From Anaerolineae bacterium (GTDB taxonomy: Bacteria; Chloroflexota; Anaerolineae; Promineifilales; Promineifilaceae): a DNA stretch of 64,000 nt. Both the position numbers and the translations under genes were made by a program. Where the stretch lies: NCBI GenBank assembly GCA_023954475.1, contig JAMLHW010000010.1:124001-188000 (forward strand). The letters are read 5' to 3'. The notes beneath the pieces were generated by a model, which had not been told where the DNA came from, made no database searches, and saw only the letters and a program-made list of their open reading frames with translations. Below, piece by piece: positions 48,689-57,023 of this stretch (its first letter is position 1; every line of letters begins with the position of its first letter).

Positions 48689-49403
48689 CTACCTCAGACC
48701 AAACAGTCCATGGATGAACTGCTTCTGTCCGATGATATCTGATTTGCCGACGCCGTTGATTTGTCCTTTTCGAATTTGATGGTCCGCTTCAATCCCGCGA
48801 ATCGTTCGCCAAGCGGTGGGATAAGATCCATACCCCATCGCGGCTCTGACCTGCCTCTTCACGCAGCGATGGTCTTGCTCGACGATGTTGTTCAGGTACT
48901 TGGTCGGCCTGCGCTGACACTCAGGGGGTAACTGGCCGTCATCCTTCAGGTCATCAACTGCCCCGATGTAAGCTGGATTCTTGTCCACATTGATCACCCG
49001 TGGTGGCGTGACATGCGAATTACCCAGCATGTTGCGGAAGAAACGCTTGGCTGCTCTGGTGCTGCGGGTTTCATTCAGCAGAAAATCGAGTGTGTTGCCT
49101 TCAGAATCCACCGCTCGATACAGATACAGCCACTGGCCGCGCACCTTGATGTACGTTTCGTCGACTCGCCAGGAGTCAGTCGTTCGTTTGTTTCAAATAC
49201 GGCCGGCAGCGTTTATCCAACTCAGGCGCGTACGCTTGCACCCACCGGTAGATCGTGGTGTGATCGACTGACAATCCGCGCTCCATCATCTCCTCCAAGT
49301 CACGATAGCTCAGCTGATAGCGAAGGTACCACCTTACGTTGAGAAGAATGCGGTCGCTCCGGAAATGACGCCATTTGAACGGATTATCTATCTCTTTGCT
49401 CAT
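48689..49403 (-). pseudogene. IS6-family transposase, disrupted by a 4-bp duplication
   Basis: The first frame (49403-49176) reads MSKEIDNPFKWRHFRSDRIL, then YRDLEEMMERGLSVDHTTIY and KRCRPYLKQTND-stop. The second (to 48689) reads RGQWLYLYRAVDSEGNTLDF, FRNMLGNSHVTPPRVINVD and IVEQDHRCVKRQVRAAMG. At the junction the minus strand has AACGACTGACTCCTGG; removing one GACT restores a single frame (NDSWRVDETYIKV). So a tandem GACT duplication inactivated it. Confidence 0.8.
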
Positions 49404-49643
49404 TCACCAATCATCGCACGACTGCTACTGGATTGGCAAGCCTTTGACCCACCCGATTATTTGCAACACTACCTCGACAAACAATAGCCCAAGTCGACAG
49501 TTTTTTTACAGATTAATTGGATGCTACTTTTTACTTGTTAGGAGTGGCTTTCCTTGGCAAGAGGCCGAGCCTATCGGCTCGGAATCGCTTGTGAATGGCG
49601 TCTTGCGAGACACGCCAACCCCACTGACAAGCGAGGATACCTC

Positions 49644-52487
49644 ATGAACCAGCCTGCCTTACTAATAGAAGACAACCACTCTGCCCCCACTGCCGACCCT
49701 ATCTCTATCACCGTCCGCGATCTCACCGTCCATCCCGGCCACGACCGCACGCGCTTCAATCTGGCCAAGCTGGCCGGTTTGTGCCTGCAGATCATCGCCC
49801 GTGGCGGCATCGACCCCACCCGCCCCGTCGTTGCGGCCGAAAATGCAGACGGTGACGGAACCTGGCAGATCATCAGCGGCTACCGGCGTTATGTGGCTCA
49901 GGTGCTGGCTTACGGCGTGCGCGAATGGGTCGACCGCGAGCCGGAACGCATTGCAACTGAAGGTGGTCTGACGTTGGGATTTGTCGAAGAACTGGTTCTG
50001 AAGATGATTACCACTTTCGGCCGAAAACCAGCCCCCAATGGTCACAACGGGTCAATCGCCAATGGCAGTCAACCGCTTCTATCTATAACAACCGACGTGC
50101 CTGCCGCCCAAATCCGCGCTACCGTCGCCGCCTTGCTGCAAGTGTACGGCGAGCGCGACATCCAGATCGTACCGTTCACCGGCAACATCAAGCAGCAATT
50201 GCTCACCCTGCAAAGCGACAACGCCGGAGCCGAAACCCCGGACAAGCTGGGCCAGGCGCATTCCTTCAAAGCGGCCTACGAAGCAGGCGCAACGCCGCAG
50301 GAGATCGCCCGCCACAGCGGCATGAAGCTCTCCGATGTGCTCAACCTGCTGGCGTTGACCCAGGTGCCGCCCGCCATTGCCGAGGCATGTGCTGCCGGCA
50401 GCATCGGCTTTGGCGTCGTCACGGCATTGGCTGCACTCAAGTCGCCACGCAAGGACGGCGTCGCCGACTTTGTCCTCAGCGCCTTTGACCGGCAGGATAT
50501 CGCCCTCACCGTCGAACGCGTCAAGAAGGTGTGTCGCGAGATCGGCGGCTGGCAGGGCATCACGCCGCCGTTGACCTATGCCAAACAGGCGCAGCGCAAT
50601 GTCGCCCGCTGCCTGACGCGGCTGTGGACGCGAACGGTCACTGACAACCCCGGCATGGCCTGGACAGCGGCCGCCGAGATGGCATATTGCTACACGCTTG
50701 ACGCACCGTGGGTAGATCCCGACCTGACCCGCAGCTGGCTGCGTCTGCTCGACACAGACCACCGCTACATCACGGCCCAAGGCGAGATTCAGTGGCAACA
50801 CGTTATTGCCGACCTGTTGACGGAAGTCACCTGTGCAACCTGCCCGGTCAATCAATTGCCCCAACGACAACTGACCACCGACATCGGCGAGGGACGCGGC
50901 GGCGCGACCGGCATTCCGTGCCGGACAGCAACACGCGCAGAACACGGCAACTGCCTGCATGGCTTTGCACCGGGCGATGCGGTCAGTCTGCCCGTTCCCT
51001 TCTCCTGGGCAGAGCACCCCGGCGTGACCGGCAGCGGCGGCATCTACACCGTCACATCGGCCGAAACCCTGCAGCAGGCGTGGCAAGCCCAGGCTGCTCT
51101 GGAATGGCAGGAAAGCAGCGTCGTGTTTCCCGCCGCTGCCATTCTGTTTCCGGTCGTCGTCGCCGGTGATCATGTACCCGAGCCGTGGACGCTGTATCGC
51201 ACCACGGCCGACATCGAAGGCGAACCCCTCAGCGGCTACTATGCCGAACGATCGCTAGCCGGTGCCGACAGTGCGCGTCCGGATTCGGCCGAACGTGTGC
51301 AGAGCGATGTCGCAGCAAACACCGCCCTCTCGCTGGAACAAGTCGAGCGCACACCGACCCTGCGCACCATTCAGGATGTGCAGGACGCCATCCAATACGC
51401 AGACACAGCCCCTGCCCGGCCAACCATCATTCGGCCGAAAGTGGTCGTTCACAGTTTCCTGGCCACCGACGCCGTTCAACCCGCACCAGATCGCCCGGTG
51501 CAACCGGGTGAGATTCCCGGCTCTAAAGCGTTCTATGAAAAAGCCACAGGCTGGCAGTTAATCATCTCCATGCGTCACAACGGCATCTACCTCTACGGGG
51601 AACACAAATCGGCCGACATCCCGACGCGTACACGCGGGCACGACAGCGTCGATGGGGTGTTGGAGGAGATAGCAGGAAAGGATGAAGGCGGGAGGATGAA
51701 GGATGAAACGGGAGAAGAAAAGAGGAAGGATGAAGGTGGAGGGCGGAAGGCGGAAGAAGAAAGGCAGAGAGCGGAAGGCGAAAGGCGGAAGGCGGAAAGG
51801 GAAGACACAGACTCCCAATCCCTGGCCCCAGATGCCCCATCTCCGCCATCACTCACGTCTACCCAGCGGCAGATCGCAGATTACATGCAAACGCATACCA
51901 GCGGCAGCACGACACATCCGTTTGCCACGCCGTGTGCGCGCTGCCGGCACAAGCTGACGCAGAGTCCGGTCAAGGGCAACAAACACGCCCCACCCTGCGC
52001 GTGGGCCAAAGGACGGCGCAATCTACGTTTCACCACGCTGAAGCCGGCCGATGGGTACAGCTTCGGCAAAGAAGGCTTGCAACCGATCCCTATCTGCCAC
52101 CAATATGCACCCGTTGACACAGCGTGGAAACAACTCATTCCGGCGTATGCAGGCAAGGATGCCCCACCCCGCGCTTGGTTAATCGCCCAAATCCAGCGCC
52201 TGAGCGCCCTGCTCCAGCGCGACGCCTACACCGACCCGCGCAGCAACGTCACCCAGCGCGGCTTTGAGTTTCTCACCGGTCGGCCGATGGGCAGCAATGA
52301 GAGTCATAGTGACTGGTTTGAGCAACGGTTCGCTGAAAGTGTCGGCGATCTGAGTGATGCCCAGCTGATGACGCTCTTCATCTGGTGTCACAGCGAGCAT
52401 GAGCGCTTGCAACAGCATAGCGCTGGTTTTCTATTACCGGTCAGCAGCGGCGCTCAGCAGTTCGTCAGAGTTAGAGAAGAGGGATAA
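49644..52487 (+). CDS. ParB-related protein, first gene of the PRTRC-like cassette
   Basis: 947 residues from ATG 49644 (MNQPALLIEDNHSAPTA); an upstream open stretch lacks a start with RBS. Residues 20-110 are a ParB N-terminal (Srx-like) domain with RTRFNLAKLAGLCLQIIARG and WQIISGYRRYVAQVLAYG. A KorB-type helix-turn-helix follows at about 215-250 (GATPQEIARHSGMKLSDVLN). The C-terminal half has Cys motifs (CATCPVNQLPQRQ; CARCRHKLTQSPVKG with later CAWAK and ICHQYAP) that may bind zinc or an iron-sulfur cluster. Residues 672-722 are a highly charged linker from a purine-rich repeat. ParB-related proteins of this kind head PRTRC cassettes on plasmids and integrative elements. Confidence 0.75.
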   Translation: MNQPALLIEDNHSAPTADPISITVRDLTVHPGHDRTRFNLAKLAGLCLQIIARGGIDPTRPVVAAENADGDGTWQIISGYRRYVAQVLAYGVREWVDREPERIATEGGLTLGFVEELVLKMITTFGRKPAPNGHNGSIANGSQPLLSITTDVPAAQIRATVAALLQVYGERDIQIVPFTGNIKQQLLTLQSDNAGAETPDKLGQAHSFKAAYEAGATPQEIARHSGMKLSDVLNLLALTQVPPAIAEACAAGSIGFGVVTALAALKSPRKDGVADFVLSAFDRQDIALTVERVKKVCREIGGWQGITPPLTYAKQAQRNVARCLTRLWTRTVTDNPGMAWTAAAEMAYCYTLDAPWVDPDLTRSWLRLLDTDHRYITAQGEIQWQHVIADLLTEVTCATCPVNQLPQRQLTTDIGEGRGGATGIPCRTATRAEHGNCLHGFAPGDAVSLPVPFSWAEHPGVTGSGGIYTVTSAETLQQAWQAQAALEWQESSVVFPAAAILFPVVVAGDHVPEPWTLYRTTADIEGEPLSGYYAERSLAGADSARPDSAERVQSDVAANTALSLEQVERTPTLRTIQDVQDAIQYADTAPARPTIIRPKVVVHSFLATDAVQPAPDRPVQPGEIPGSKAFYEKATGWQLIISMRHNGIYLYGEHKSADIPTRTRGHDSVDGVLEEIAGKDEGGRMKDETGEEKRKDEGGGRKAEEERQRAEGERRKAEREDTDSQSLAPDAPSPPSLTSTQRQIADYMQTHTSGSTTHPFATPCARCRHKLTQSPVKGNKHAPPCAWAKGRRNLRFTTLKPADGYSFGKEGLQPIPICHQYAPVDTAWKQLIPAYAGKDAPPRAWLIAQIQRLSALLQRDAYTDPRSNVTQRGFEFLTGRPMGSNESHSDWFEQRFAESVGDLSDAQLMTLFIWCHSEHERLQQHSAGFLLPVSSGAQQFVRVREEG
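51660..51815 (+). repeat. Purine-rich low-complexity tract inside the ParB-related gene
   Basis: About 150 bases composed almost only of A and G, built from degenerate units such as GGATGAAGG and GGCGGAAGGCGGAA. It keeps the frame and encodes a Lys/Glu/Arg/Gly linker. The same style of repeat is found between genes in other bacteria, so it may be an intergenic repeat captured by the gene. Confidence 0.7.
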
Positions 52488-52525
52488 GAGACAAGGCTAC
52501 AAGGGTGGTTGCGGAACATCGTCCT

Positions 52526-52801
52526 TTACGGAGATTCCTGTGCAAGACGTTCCATGACCCACATGCGAATGAGCGTCTGGTATCCAATGCCTTTTGTTCC
52601 GGCAACCTGTTTAAGCTGGTTGATGGTGGTTGGATCCAAGCGCAGGGATATCTGTTTCTTGGTCGGCCTGGCATCGACAAACGCAATGTCCACTTCTTCG
52701 CTCGCGTCCAGTAGGGCTGTGGAATCGTGTTCATCCCAGAATGCGGCTTCCGCCTGTTCATCTACAAAATCCGGCAGGGTTTTCTGTTTAGCGTTTGCCA
52801 T
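52526..52801 (-). CDS. brnA: BrnA-like CopG/RHH antitoxin
   Basis: 91 residues from ATG 52801 (MANAKQKTLPDFVDEQAEAA). An acidic N-terminal part (FWDEHDSTALLDASEEVD) precedes a ribbon-helix-helix, KKQISLRLDPTTINQLKQVA then GIGYQTLIRMWVMERL. This is the structure of BrnA antitoxins, which bind BrnT and repress the operon. It overlaps the toxin gene by 14 bases. Confidence 0.85.
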   Translation of the reverse strand: MANAKQKTLPDFVDEQAEAAFWDEHDSTALLDASEEVDIAFVDARPTKKQISLRLDPTTINQLKQVAGTKGIGYQTLIRMWVMERLAQESP

Positions 52802-53060
52802 AGTAGCGTTTCTCACTTTGTGTCATGTCGCGTGCCGAGATGACCTTGACGTGGCTGGACTGCCACACAAAAACAACAAATAGATAACGTCCATCCAGAG
52901 AGCGGCCGTAGAGCAAGTATTTATCAGATTCAGTGCGCCGCACCTTGTAGGGCGGGTTGAAAAATGTTTCCTCGACCTCATCAAAAGCGACACCATGCTT
53001 GGCGTCCAGTTTGTCGATGACCCAGTCGAGCCAAATGAATCCTTCAATCCGGTGCTGCAT
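52788..53060 (-). CDS. brnT: BrnT-like ribonuclease toxin
   Basis: 90 residues from ATG 53060; 3 residues upstream are an alternative start. IEGFIWLDWVIDKLDAKHGV, FDEVEETFFNPPYKV, YLLYGRSLDGRYLFVVFVW and VKVISARDMTQSEKRYY form the BrnT signature, a RelE-like RNase fold. The order toxin then antitoxin is the normal one for brnTA. It probably stabilises the mobile region. Confidence 0.85.
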   Translation of the reverse strand: MQHRIEGFIWLDWVIDKLDAKHGVAFDEVEETFFNPPYKVRRTESDKYLLYGRSLDGRYLFVVFVWQSSHVKVISARDMTQSEKRYYGKR

Positions 53061-53093
53061 AGATGTCACTTAACGCATATTGTTCGTATATAC

Positions 53094-53122
53094 ATAGTAT
53101 GTCAATTACGTATGTATGTCAA
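53094..53122 (-). promoter_or_regulatory. Promoter of the brnTA operon
   Basis: On the minus strand TTGACA (53117-53122) and TACTAT (53094-53099) are separated by 17 bases, a near-consensus sigma-70 promoter 34 bases before the toxin ATG. A second TTGACA at 53100-53105 gives a direct repeat (ATTGACATAC twice) over the spacer, probably the BrnA operator. Confidence 0.65.
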
Positions 53123-53228
53123 TGACACGGTCAGGCCCTCCCCTACAGAGTTTGTTGTCTGCTTGTCTAAAAACTGCCGTAACAAGCACCCCACACCAAT
53201 ACCCAAAACATCAGGAGAAGAAATCGAT

Positions 53229-53423
53229 ATGTCAACAAAGACCCGCTTTGAACAATGGATGGCGGCCGTCGACGCCGCTATCTCCAGACGCACCTTTCTC
53301 ACCAGCGACGATCTCGCCGACCAGCCGTACCGCGCCTGGTTTGACGACGGCATGAGTCCGGAAGAGGCAGCCGACGAGACATTGAGTAACGAAGGTTGGT
53401 TTGACAACGGCCTCTTCGATTAG
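53229..53423 (+). CDS. Small acidic protein, unknown
   Basis: 64 residues from ATG 53229 with AGGAG 13 bases upstream; a longer open frame runs against the brnT gene and is rejected. The end PYRAWFDDGMSPEEAADETL, then SNEGWFDNGLFD, is acidic with aromatic residues. I have no family for it. It is the first of several unknown plus-strand genes behind the ParB-related gene and may belong to the mobile element. Confidence 0.6.
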   Translation: MSTKTRFEQWMAAVDAAISRRTFLTSDDLADQPYRAWFDDGMSPEEAADETLSNEGWFDNGLFD

Positions 53424-53531
53424 CCCGTTCCCTTCCTGCCGCGCTGACGCGCGAGTCGCGCTTGAGTACTGACCATTTGTCAGCACTATCTTTTCACCAA
53501 TCCCCACCCCACATCGCCCCGGAGACCATCT

Positions 53532-53864
53532 ATGCCTTCTACAACGTATACGCCACAACTCACCTTTCTGTCCGATCCGGGTCACGGGTGGCTCGTCGTG
53601 CCGCTGGCCGACATCGCCCGCAGCGACTGCGCCAACCAGATCAGCCGCTACTCGTTCATCGATACGCGCGACGGTGTTGCCTACCTCGAAGAAGATTGCG
53701 ATGTCGCACGGTACCTCGAAGCGCTGGAAGCTGCCGGTATCAGCCGTCCGCAGATCGTCAGTGCGTACACCGAGCAGTTCGATCGGGGCCGTTTCCTCCG
53801 CTTTGGTGATGCCCGTTTCGACGCGGCATTCTGGTCGAGCTACGCGACAGCGGTTGGAGATTGA
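53532..53864 (+). CDS. Hypothetical protein of the mobile cassette
   Basis: 110 residues. TFLSDPGHGWLVVPLADIAR, SRYSFIDTRDGVAYLEEDCD and FDAAFWSSYATAVGD suggest a small soluble alpha/beta protein. Similar proteins with PGHGWL and a YLEEDCD-like segment are, to my knowledge, common in plasmids and phages without known role. The start ATG 53532 is supported by the end of the preceding spacer; no strong RBS. Confidence 0.6.
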   Translation: MPSTTYTPQLTFLSDPGHGWLVVPLADIARSDCANQISRYSFIDTRDGVAYLEEDCDVARYLEALEAAGISRPQIVSAYTEQFDRGRFLRFGDARFDAAFWSSYATAVGD

Positions 53865-53933
53865 TGAGATGGCCCACTGCACGCCTATGCCAACGCCTAC
53901 TGCATTACTCATATGTTTCACCGGGAGACCCTG

Positions 53934-54485
53934 ATGTCAACGATAACCGTCTACCACAATCCCAATTTCCTGAATTACAGGGGCGACCACGGCGATATTC
54001 CGCCACCGCTCAATCCGGTCGCATCGGTTACTGTGCCTGACACGCCGGCCGGTACAGGACAAGCGCTCGAATATGCCTACAGCCGGACACAACACATCGA
54101 TTCGCCGTGGTTTACCAATCGCGATGTGCGGCCCCATCTGCGCAGCACCAGCGTCGGTGACCTCATCGCCGATGAAGACGGCGTGTTGTTTGTCGTCGAG
54201 TCAATGGGTTTTGAGCCGTTTCGGCCGCAAGCGATCTCCCCTCGCCATAAGTTGGCTGAGGCGCAGCGTCTGCTGGAAACGATCAATCGCACCAACGATG
54301 CACGCCGGCTTCTGCCAACCGTCGCCGCCGTGCTGGCCACGGTCAACGCGACGCTTGCCGCCGACGGTTGGCCGCAGTGTGACACACCGCTCCTGTGGCC
54401 GGATGCGCAACCGGGGGGCCTCATTGGCAATGGCGGCGGGCAGACGCAATACCGGCTCATCGCCCACAAGCTGCGTCCCAAGTAG
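53934..54485 (+). CDS. Hypothetical protein of the mobile cassette
   Basis: 183 residues from ATG 53934 (MSTITVYHNPNFLNYRG) with GGGAGACC upstream. The N-terminal segment VYHNPNF, ASVTVPDTPAGTGQALEYAY and VGDLIADEDGVLFVVESMGF resembles small plasmid/ICE proteins of unknown function. The second half (RLLETINRTNDARRLLPTVA) is helical. Behind its stop about 80 bases still show coding-like sequence in the same frame (RIVEAIPDAEVWIDGPQTWA), so the protein may once have been longer. Confidence 0.55.
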   Translation: MSTITVYHNPNFLNYRGDHGDIPPPLNPVASVTVPDTPAGTGQALEYAYSRTQHIDSPWFTNRDVRPHLRSTSVGDLIADEDGVLFVVESMGFEPFRPQAISPRHKLAEAQRLLETINRTNDARRLLPTVAAVLATVNATLAADGWPQCDTPLLWPDAQPGGLIGNGGGQTQYRLIAHKLRPK

Positions 54486-54589
54486 CGTGCCCAACGGATT
54501 GTCGAGGCGATTCCCGACGCTGAAGTGTGGATCGACGGCCCACAGACATGGGCGGTACTCGTTGCAGTGGCAGAGCAGGCAACGGGCAC

Positions 54590-55170
54590 CACCAATGAAT
54601 GAAAATGGGACACAGATTTGTGAGATGAACACAGATGCTGCCCGGTTTTATCTGCGTCATCCGCGTCTATCTGCGTCCTGTTGCCTGTAAAGCGAAATGA
54701 AAATGGGACACGGATTTGTGAGATGAACACAGATGCTACCCGGTTTTATCTGCGTCATCTGCGTTTATCTGCGTCCTGTTATCAGTAGAAGCGAAATGAA
54801 AACGGGACGCGGATTTGCGGGATGAACACAGATGCTGCACCGTCTTATCTGCGTCATCTGCGTTTATCTGCGGCCTATTATCAGTAGAAGCGAAATGAAA
54901 ACGGGACACGGATTTGTGAGATGAACACAGATGCTGCCCGGTTTTATCTGCGTCATCTGCGTTTATCTGCGTCCTGTTGCCAGTAGAAGCGAAATGAAAA
55001 CGGGACACGGATTTGTGAGATGAACACAGATGCTGCCCGGTTTTATCTGCGTCTATCTGCGTCCTATCACCTATAAAGCGAAACGAAAACGGGACACGGA
55101 TTTGCATGATCAACACAGATGCTGCCTGGTCTTATCTGTGACATCCGCGTCTATCTGTGTCCCCATTACC
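54590..55170. repeat. Six tandem copies of a 99-bp repeat
   Basis: Units are anchored by GATGAACACAGATGCTGCCC-like sequence at 54624, 54722, 54821, 54920, 55019 and (diverged) 55108, so periods of 98, 99, 99, 99 and 89 bases. Each unit contains CACGGATTTGTGAG, TTTTATCTGCGTCATCTGCG, TTTATCTGCGTCCTGTT and GCGAAATGAAAACGGGAC. It has inverted short words (CAGATG/CATCTG, GCGTC/GACGC), so each unit can fold. No coding role. Confidence 0.88.
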
Positions 55171-55188
55171 AGGAGAGGCGAACCGAGC

Positions 55189-55542
55189 ATGAAATACCTC
55201 ATCACCCCCACCCCACCAACACCGGAATTGCTGCAACGCATCTTCAACGAAGACGATCTGACCATCGCTGAACTCTCGGCCGACTGGCCCGACACGCTGT
55301 CATTTGCCGCAGCAGCCAGAACCAATACCGTCTGTGATCGGGTGTGCATTCGTCGTCTGGGCAGCGACCAAACACTGGTCGTCACCGGTGCGGAAGCGAC
55401 TGTATTGTGGGGCGAACTGGCACGCAGCGCCCTGCCCCTCAACTTCACCGATGCCCCGCCACGCTGGCAGACCCTGCTGCCGCACACTGCCGATTCCGAC
55501 AACAGGCACGACGCGATGGTTCGCAACGGTTCGCTTGTCTGA
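55189..55542 (+). CDS. Hypothetical protein
   Basis: 117 residues from ATG 55189, with AGGAGAGG 6 bases upstream, directly after the tandem repeats. MKYLITPTPPTPELLQRIFN, LTIAELSADWPDTLSFAAAA and CIRRLGSDQTLVVTGAEATV. No family recognised; composition like its neighbours. It precedes the RadC-like gene by 122 bases. Confidence 0.5.
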   Translation: MKYLITPTPPTPELLQRIFNEDDLTIAELSADWPDTLSFAAAARTNTVCDRVCIRRLGSDQTLVVTGAEATVLWGELARSALPLNFTDAPPRWQTLLPHTADSDNRHDAMVRNGSLV

Positions 55543-55664
55543 ACCAAAGTAGTCTAATGTCGGCCGATTTTAAGGCATTGGCAGCAACCTTGCCTGTCTC
55601 GAACACCGTCAAGTCGACGGAGAACGCCATACCCAACCATCGTCACTCAGAAGGAAACCAAACC

Positions 55665-56348
55665 ATGTCCCAGGATAGTCCCTACCGCCGTCTGCGCGAT
55701 CTGGCGGTAGAAGAACAGCCATTGTCCCGTCTCAATCAGGTCGGTGCCGCCGCATTGGCCACCTCTGAACTGCTGGCCCTGCTGCTGGGCTGTGCGCCCG
55801 ACCTCGGCTCCGATTTGCTGTGCCACTTCGGTTCGCTGCATCGTCTGGCACGTGCCCCGCGCAGCCGCCTGATGCAGCGTCACGGTATCGGCCGATCCCA
55901 GGCCGCCCGCCTGCATGCCGTTGCCGAGCTGGCACGCCGTCTGCAAGCACCCCCTCAGGATGAACGCCAACGCATCAACAGTCCGGCCGATGCCGCCAAT
56001 CTGCTCATGCCGTCCATGCGCCATCTGCAGCAGGAGCATCTCTGCACGATTCTGCTCGACACGCGCAACGGGGTACTCGGTATTGAGACGATCTACGTCG
56101 GTAGCCTGAACAGCAGCGTGGTGCGTATTGGCGAGATCTTCCGTCCCGCCATTGAGGCACCGGCCGCTGCCATTATCCTCGCGCATTCGCACCCGTCGGG
56201 CAATCCATCGCCGTCACCTGAAGATGTCCGCGTCACGCGTGAAGTCTGCAAGGCGGGCAAGCTGCTCAGTATAGAGTTATTGGATCACCTTATTATTGGT
56301 GATGGCAGCTGGGTTAGTTTGAAAGATCGCAATCTTGGTTTTGACTGA
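55665..56348 (+). CDS. RadC-like JAMM/MPN+ domain protein
   Basis: 227 residues from ATG 55665 (AAGGAAA upstream); an open frame beginning at 55344 lies over the preceding gene. Residues 1-100 hold a helix-hairpin-helix (LMQRHGIGRSQAARLHAVAE). Residues 105-227 are the RadC/DUF2466 JAMM domain with AHSHPSGNPSPSPEDVRVT (HxH and Asp metal ligands) and VRIGEIFRPAIEAPAAAIIL. RadC-like proteins are common in integrative elements; the enzymatic target is not settled. It is one of two JAMM proteins in this cassette. Confidence 0.88.
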   Translation: MSQDSPYRRLRDLAVEEQPLSRLNQVGAAALATSELLALLLGCAPDLGSDLLCHFGSLHRLARAPRSRLMQRHGIGRSQAARLHAVAELARRLQAPPQDERQRINSPADAANLLMPSMRHLQQEHLCTILLDTRNGVLGIETIYVGSLNSSVVRIGEIFRPAIEAPAAAIILAHSHPSGNPSPSPEDVRVTREVCKAGKLLSIELLDHLIIGDGSWVSLKDRNLGFD

Positions 56349-56419
56349 CCGGCAATAGAGTAACTGAACCACCTGCGATCTTGAACGCACATAATCGACA
56401 AGCCAGCCAAGGAGACACC

Positions 56420-56899
56420 ATGAACCTCGCCGACCTATTCCAATCCCAACTCGAAGACACACCTGCACAAGTCACAGCGCCGGAGGGCGTGCCCGATTCG
56501 GCCGAAACCCCCTTGACACAACCGGCTGATTCGCTGGCCGACAAGCCGGTTGAGATCGTGTTGACCCTGCTGCCCGGTGCGCCCTTCAGTACCCGTCGCA
56601 TCAAGGGCGCCGTCTCGGTTGACGGCAACTTACCCCTGTTCCTGACAACAGACGCCGTGGCAACGGCCATGCTGACCGTAATCGAAGAAGCATATGGGCA
56701 ACTACGGCAGCAAGCTGAGGCGAAAAATTCGGCCGAACCTGTGCTGAGCGCAGCCGCAGTACCTATGCTGAGCCCAGCCGCAGTACGTGTGCAGAGCGAT
56801 GCCAGAGCAAATGTAGCCAACGCCGTCATGGCCACTGGTAACGGTGTAGCAATCGACGAACGCGTAGAGAAGGCACAAGGCGCACTCAGCATTTTCTAG
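56420..56899 (+). CDS. Hypothetical protein of the mobile cassette
   Basis: 159 residues from ATG 56420 with AAGGAG. A low-complexity N terminus is followed by a strand-rich core (PVEIVLTLLPGAPFSTRRIK; LPLFLTTDAVATAMLTVIEE) and an alanine-rich tail in which a short unit AAAV-PMLS-PAAV is duplicated at DNA level. Position and size would suit one of the small PRTRC proteins (E or D), but I cannot establish homology. Confidence 0.5.
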   Translation: MNLADLFQSQLEDTPAQVTAPEGVPDSAETPLTQPADSLADKPVEIVLTLLPGAPFSTRRIKGAVSVDGNLPLFLTTDAVATAMLTVIEEAYGQLRQQAEAKNSAEPVLSAAAVPMLSPAAVRVQSDARANVANAVMATGNGVAIDERVEKAQGALSIF

Positions 56900-57023
56900 C
56901 AGAGCGGACCTCACCAACTGGTACTCTCGAGTAGACTGTGTGGAAAGCAGTTCCCCCGGTTGTCACTGCAATACATTGTCGTATGCTATAATGACCAAAA
57001 GTCGGCAGCAAGAGGAAATTGAC

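Larger units (their letters stand above)
47451..49473 (-). mobile_element. IS6-family element containing a nested IS630 element
   Basis: The ends are GGCTCTGTTGCAAAGATTTC at 47451 and, inverted, GGTAGTGTTGCAAATAATCG ending at about 49473, in the style of IS6/IS240 (G-G-N5-TTGCAAA). Bases 47451-47486 and 48654 onwards together equal one continuous copy of the end seen (inverted) at 44085-44153, which proves that the IS630 element at 47487-48653 was inserted later. Without it the IS6 element has about 855 bp, a normal size. No 8-bp target repeat remains. Confidence 0.8.
1326..56738. repeat. Dispersed highly iterated palindrome TTCGGCCGAA (core TCGGCCGA)
   Basis: Reading the window by eye I find about 42 copies of the 8-bp core TCGGCCGA, where about one is expected by chance. 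Most are extended to TTCGGCCGAA or TTTCGGCCGAAA. Examples: 1326, 2128, 6312, 14509, 15712, 15743, 18203, 20720, 20754, 21392, 22794, 24437, 27831, 37537, 39017, 46315, 50023, 51284, 55560, 56731. They occur in genes and between them, as the HIP1 palindrome does in cyanobacteria. They are absent from the insertion sequences, from 28-37.4 kb and after 56.8 kb. Confidence 0.85.

Noticed and set aside
50079-51173. Minus-strand 364-codon frame opposite the ParB-related gene
   Set aside because: Antisense shadow of GC-rich coding DNA; no start with RBS and no recognisable motif.
53232-53921. Minus-strand 229-codon frame over two small genes
   Set aside because: Runs antisense through two plus-strand genes with plausible starts and lacks an RBS or motif.
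54736-55116. 126-codon minus-strand frame with internal repeats
   Set aside because: It is produced by the 99-bp tandem repeats, whose period is a multiple of three.
54590-55170. Tandem 99-bp repeats considered as a CRISPR array
   Set aside because: The whole unit is repeated; there are no unique spacers and no cas genes.
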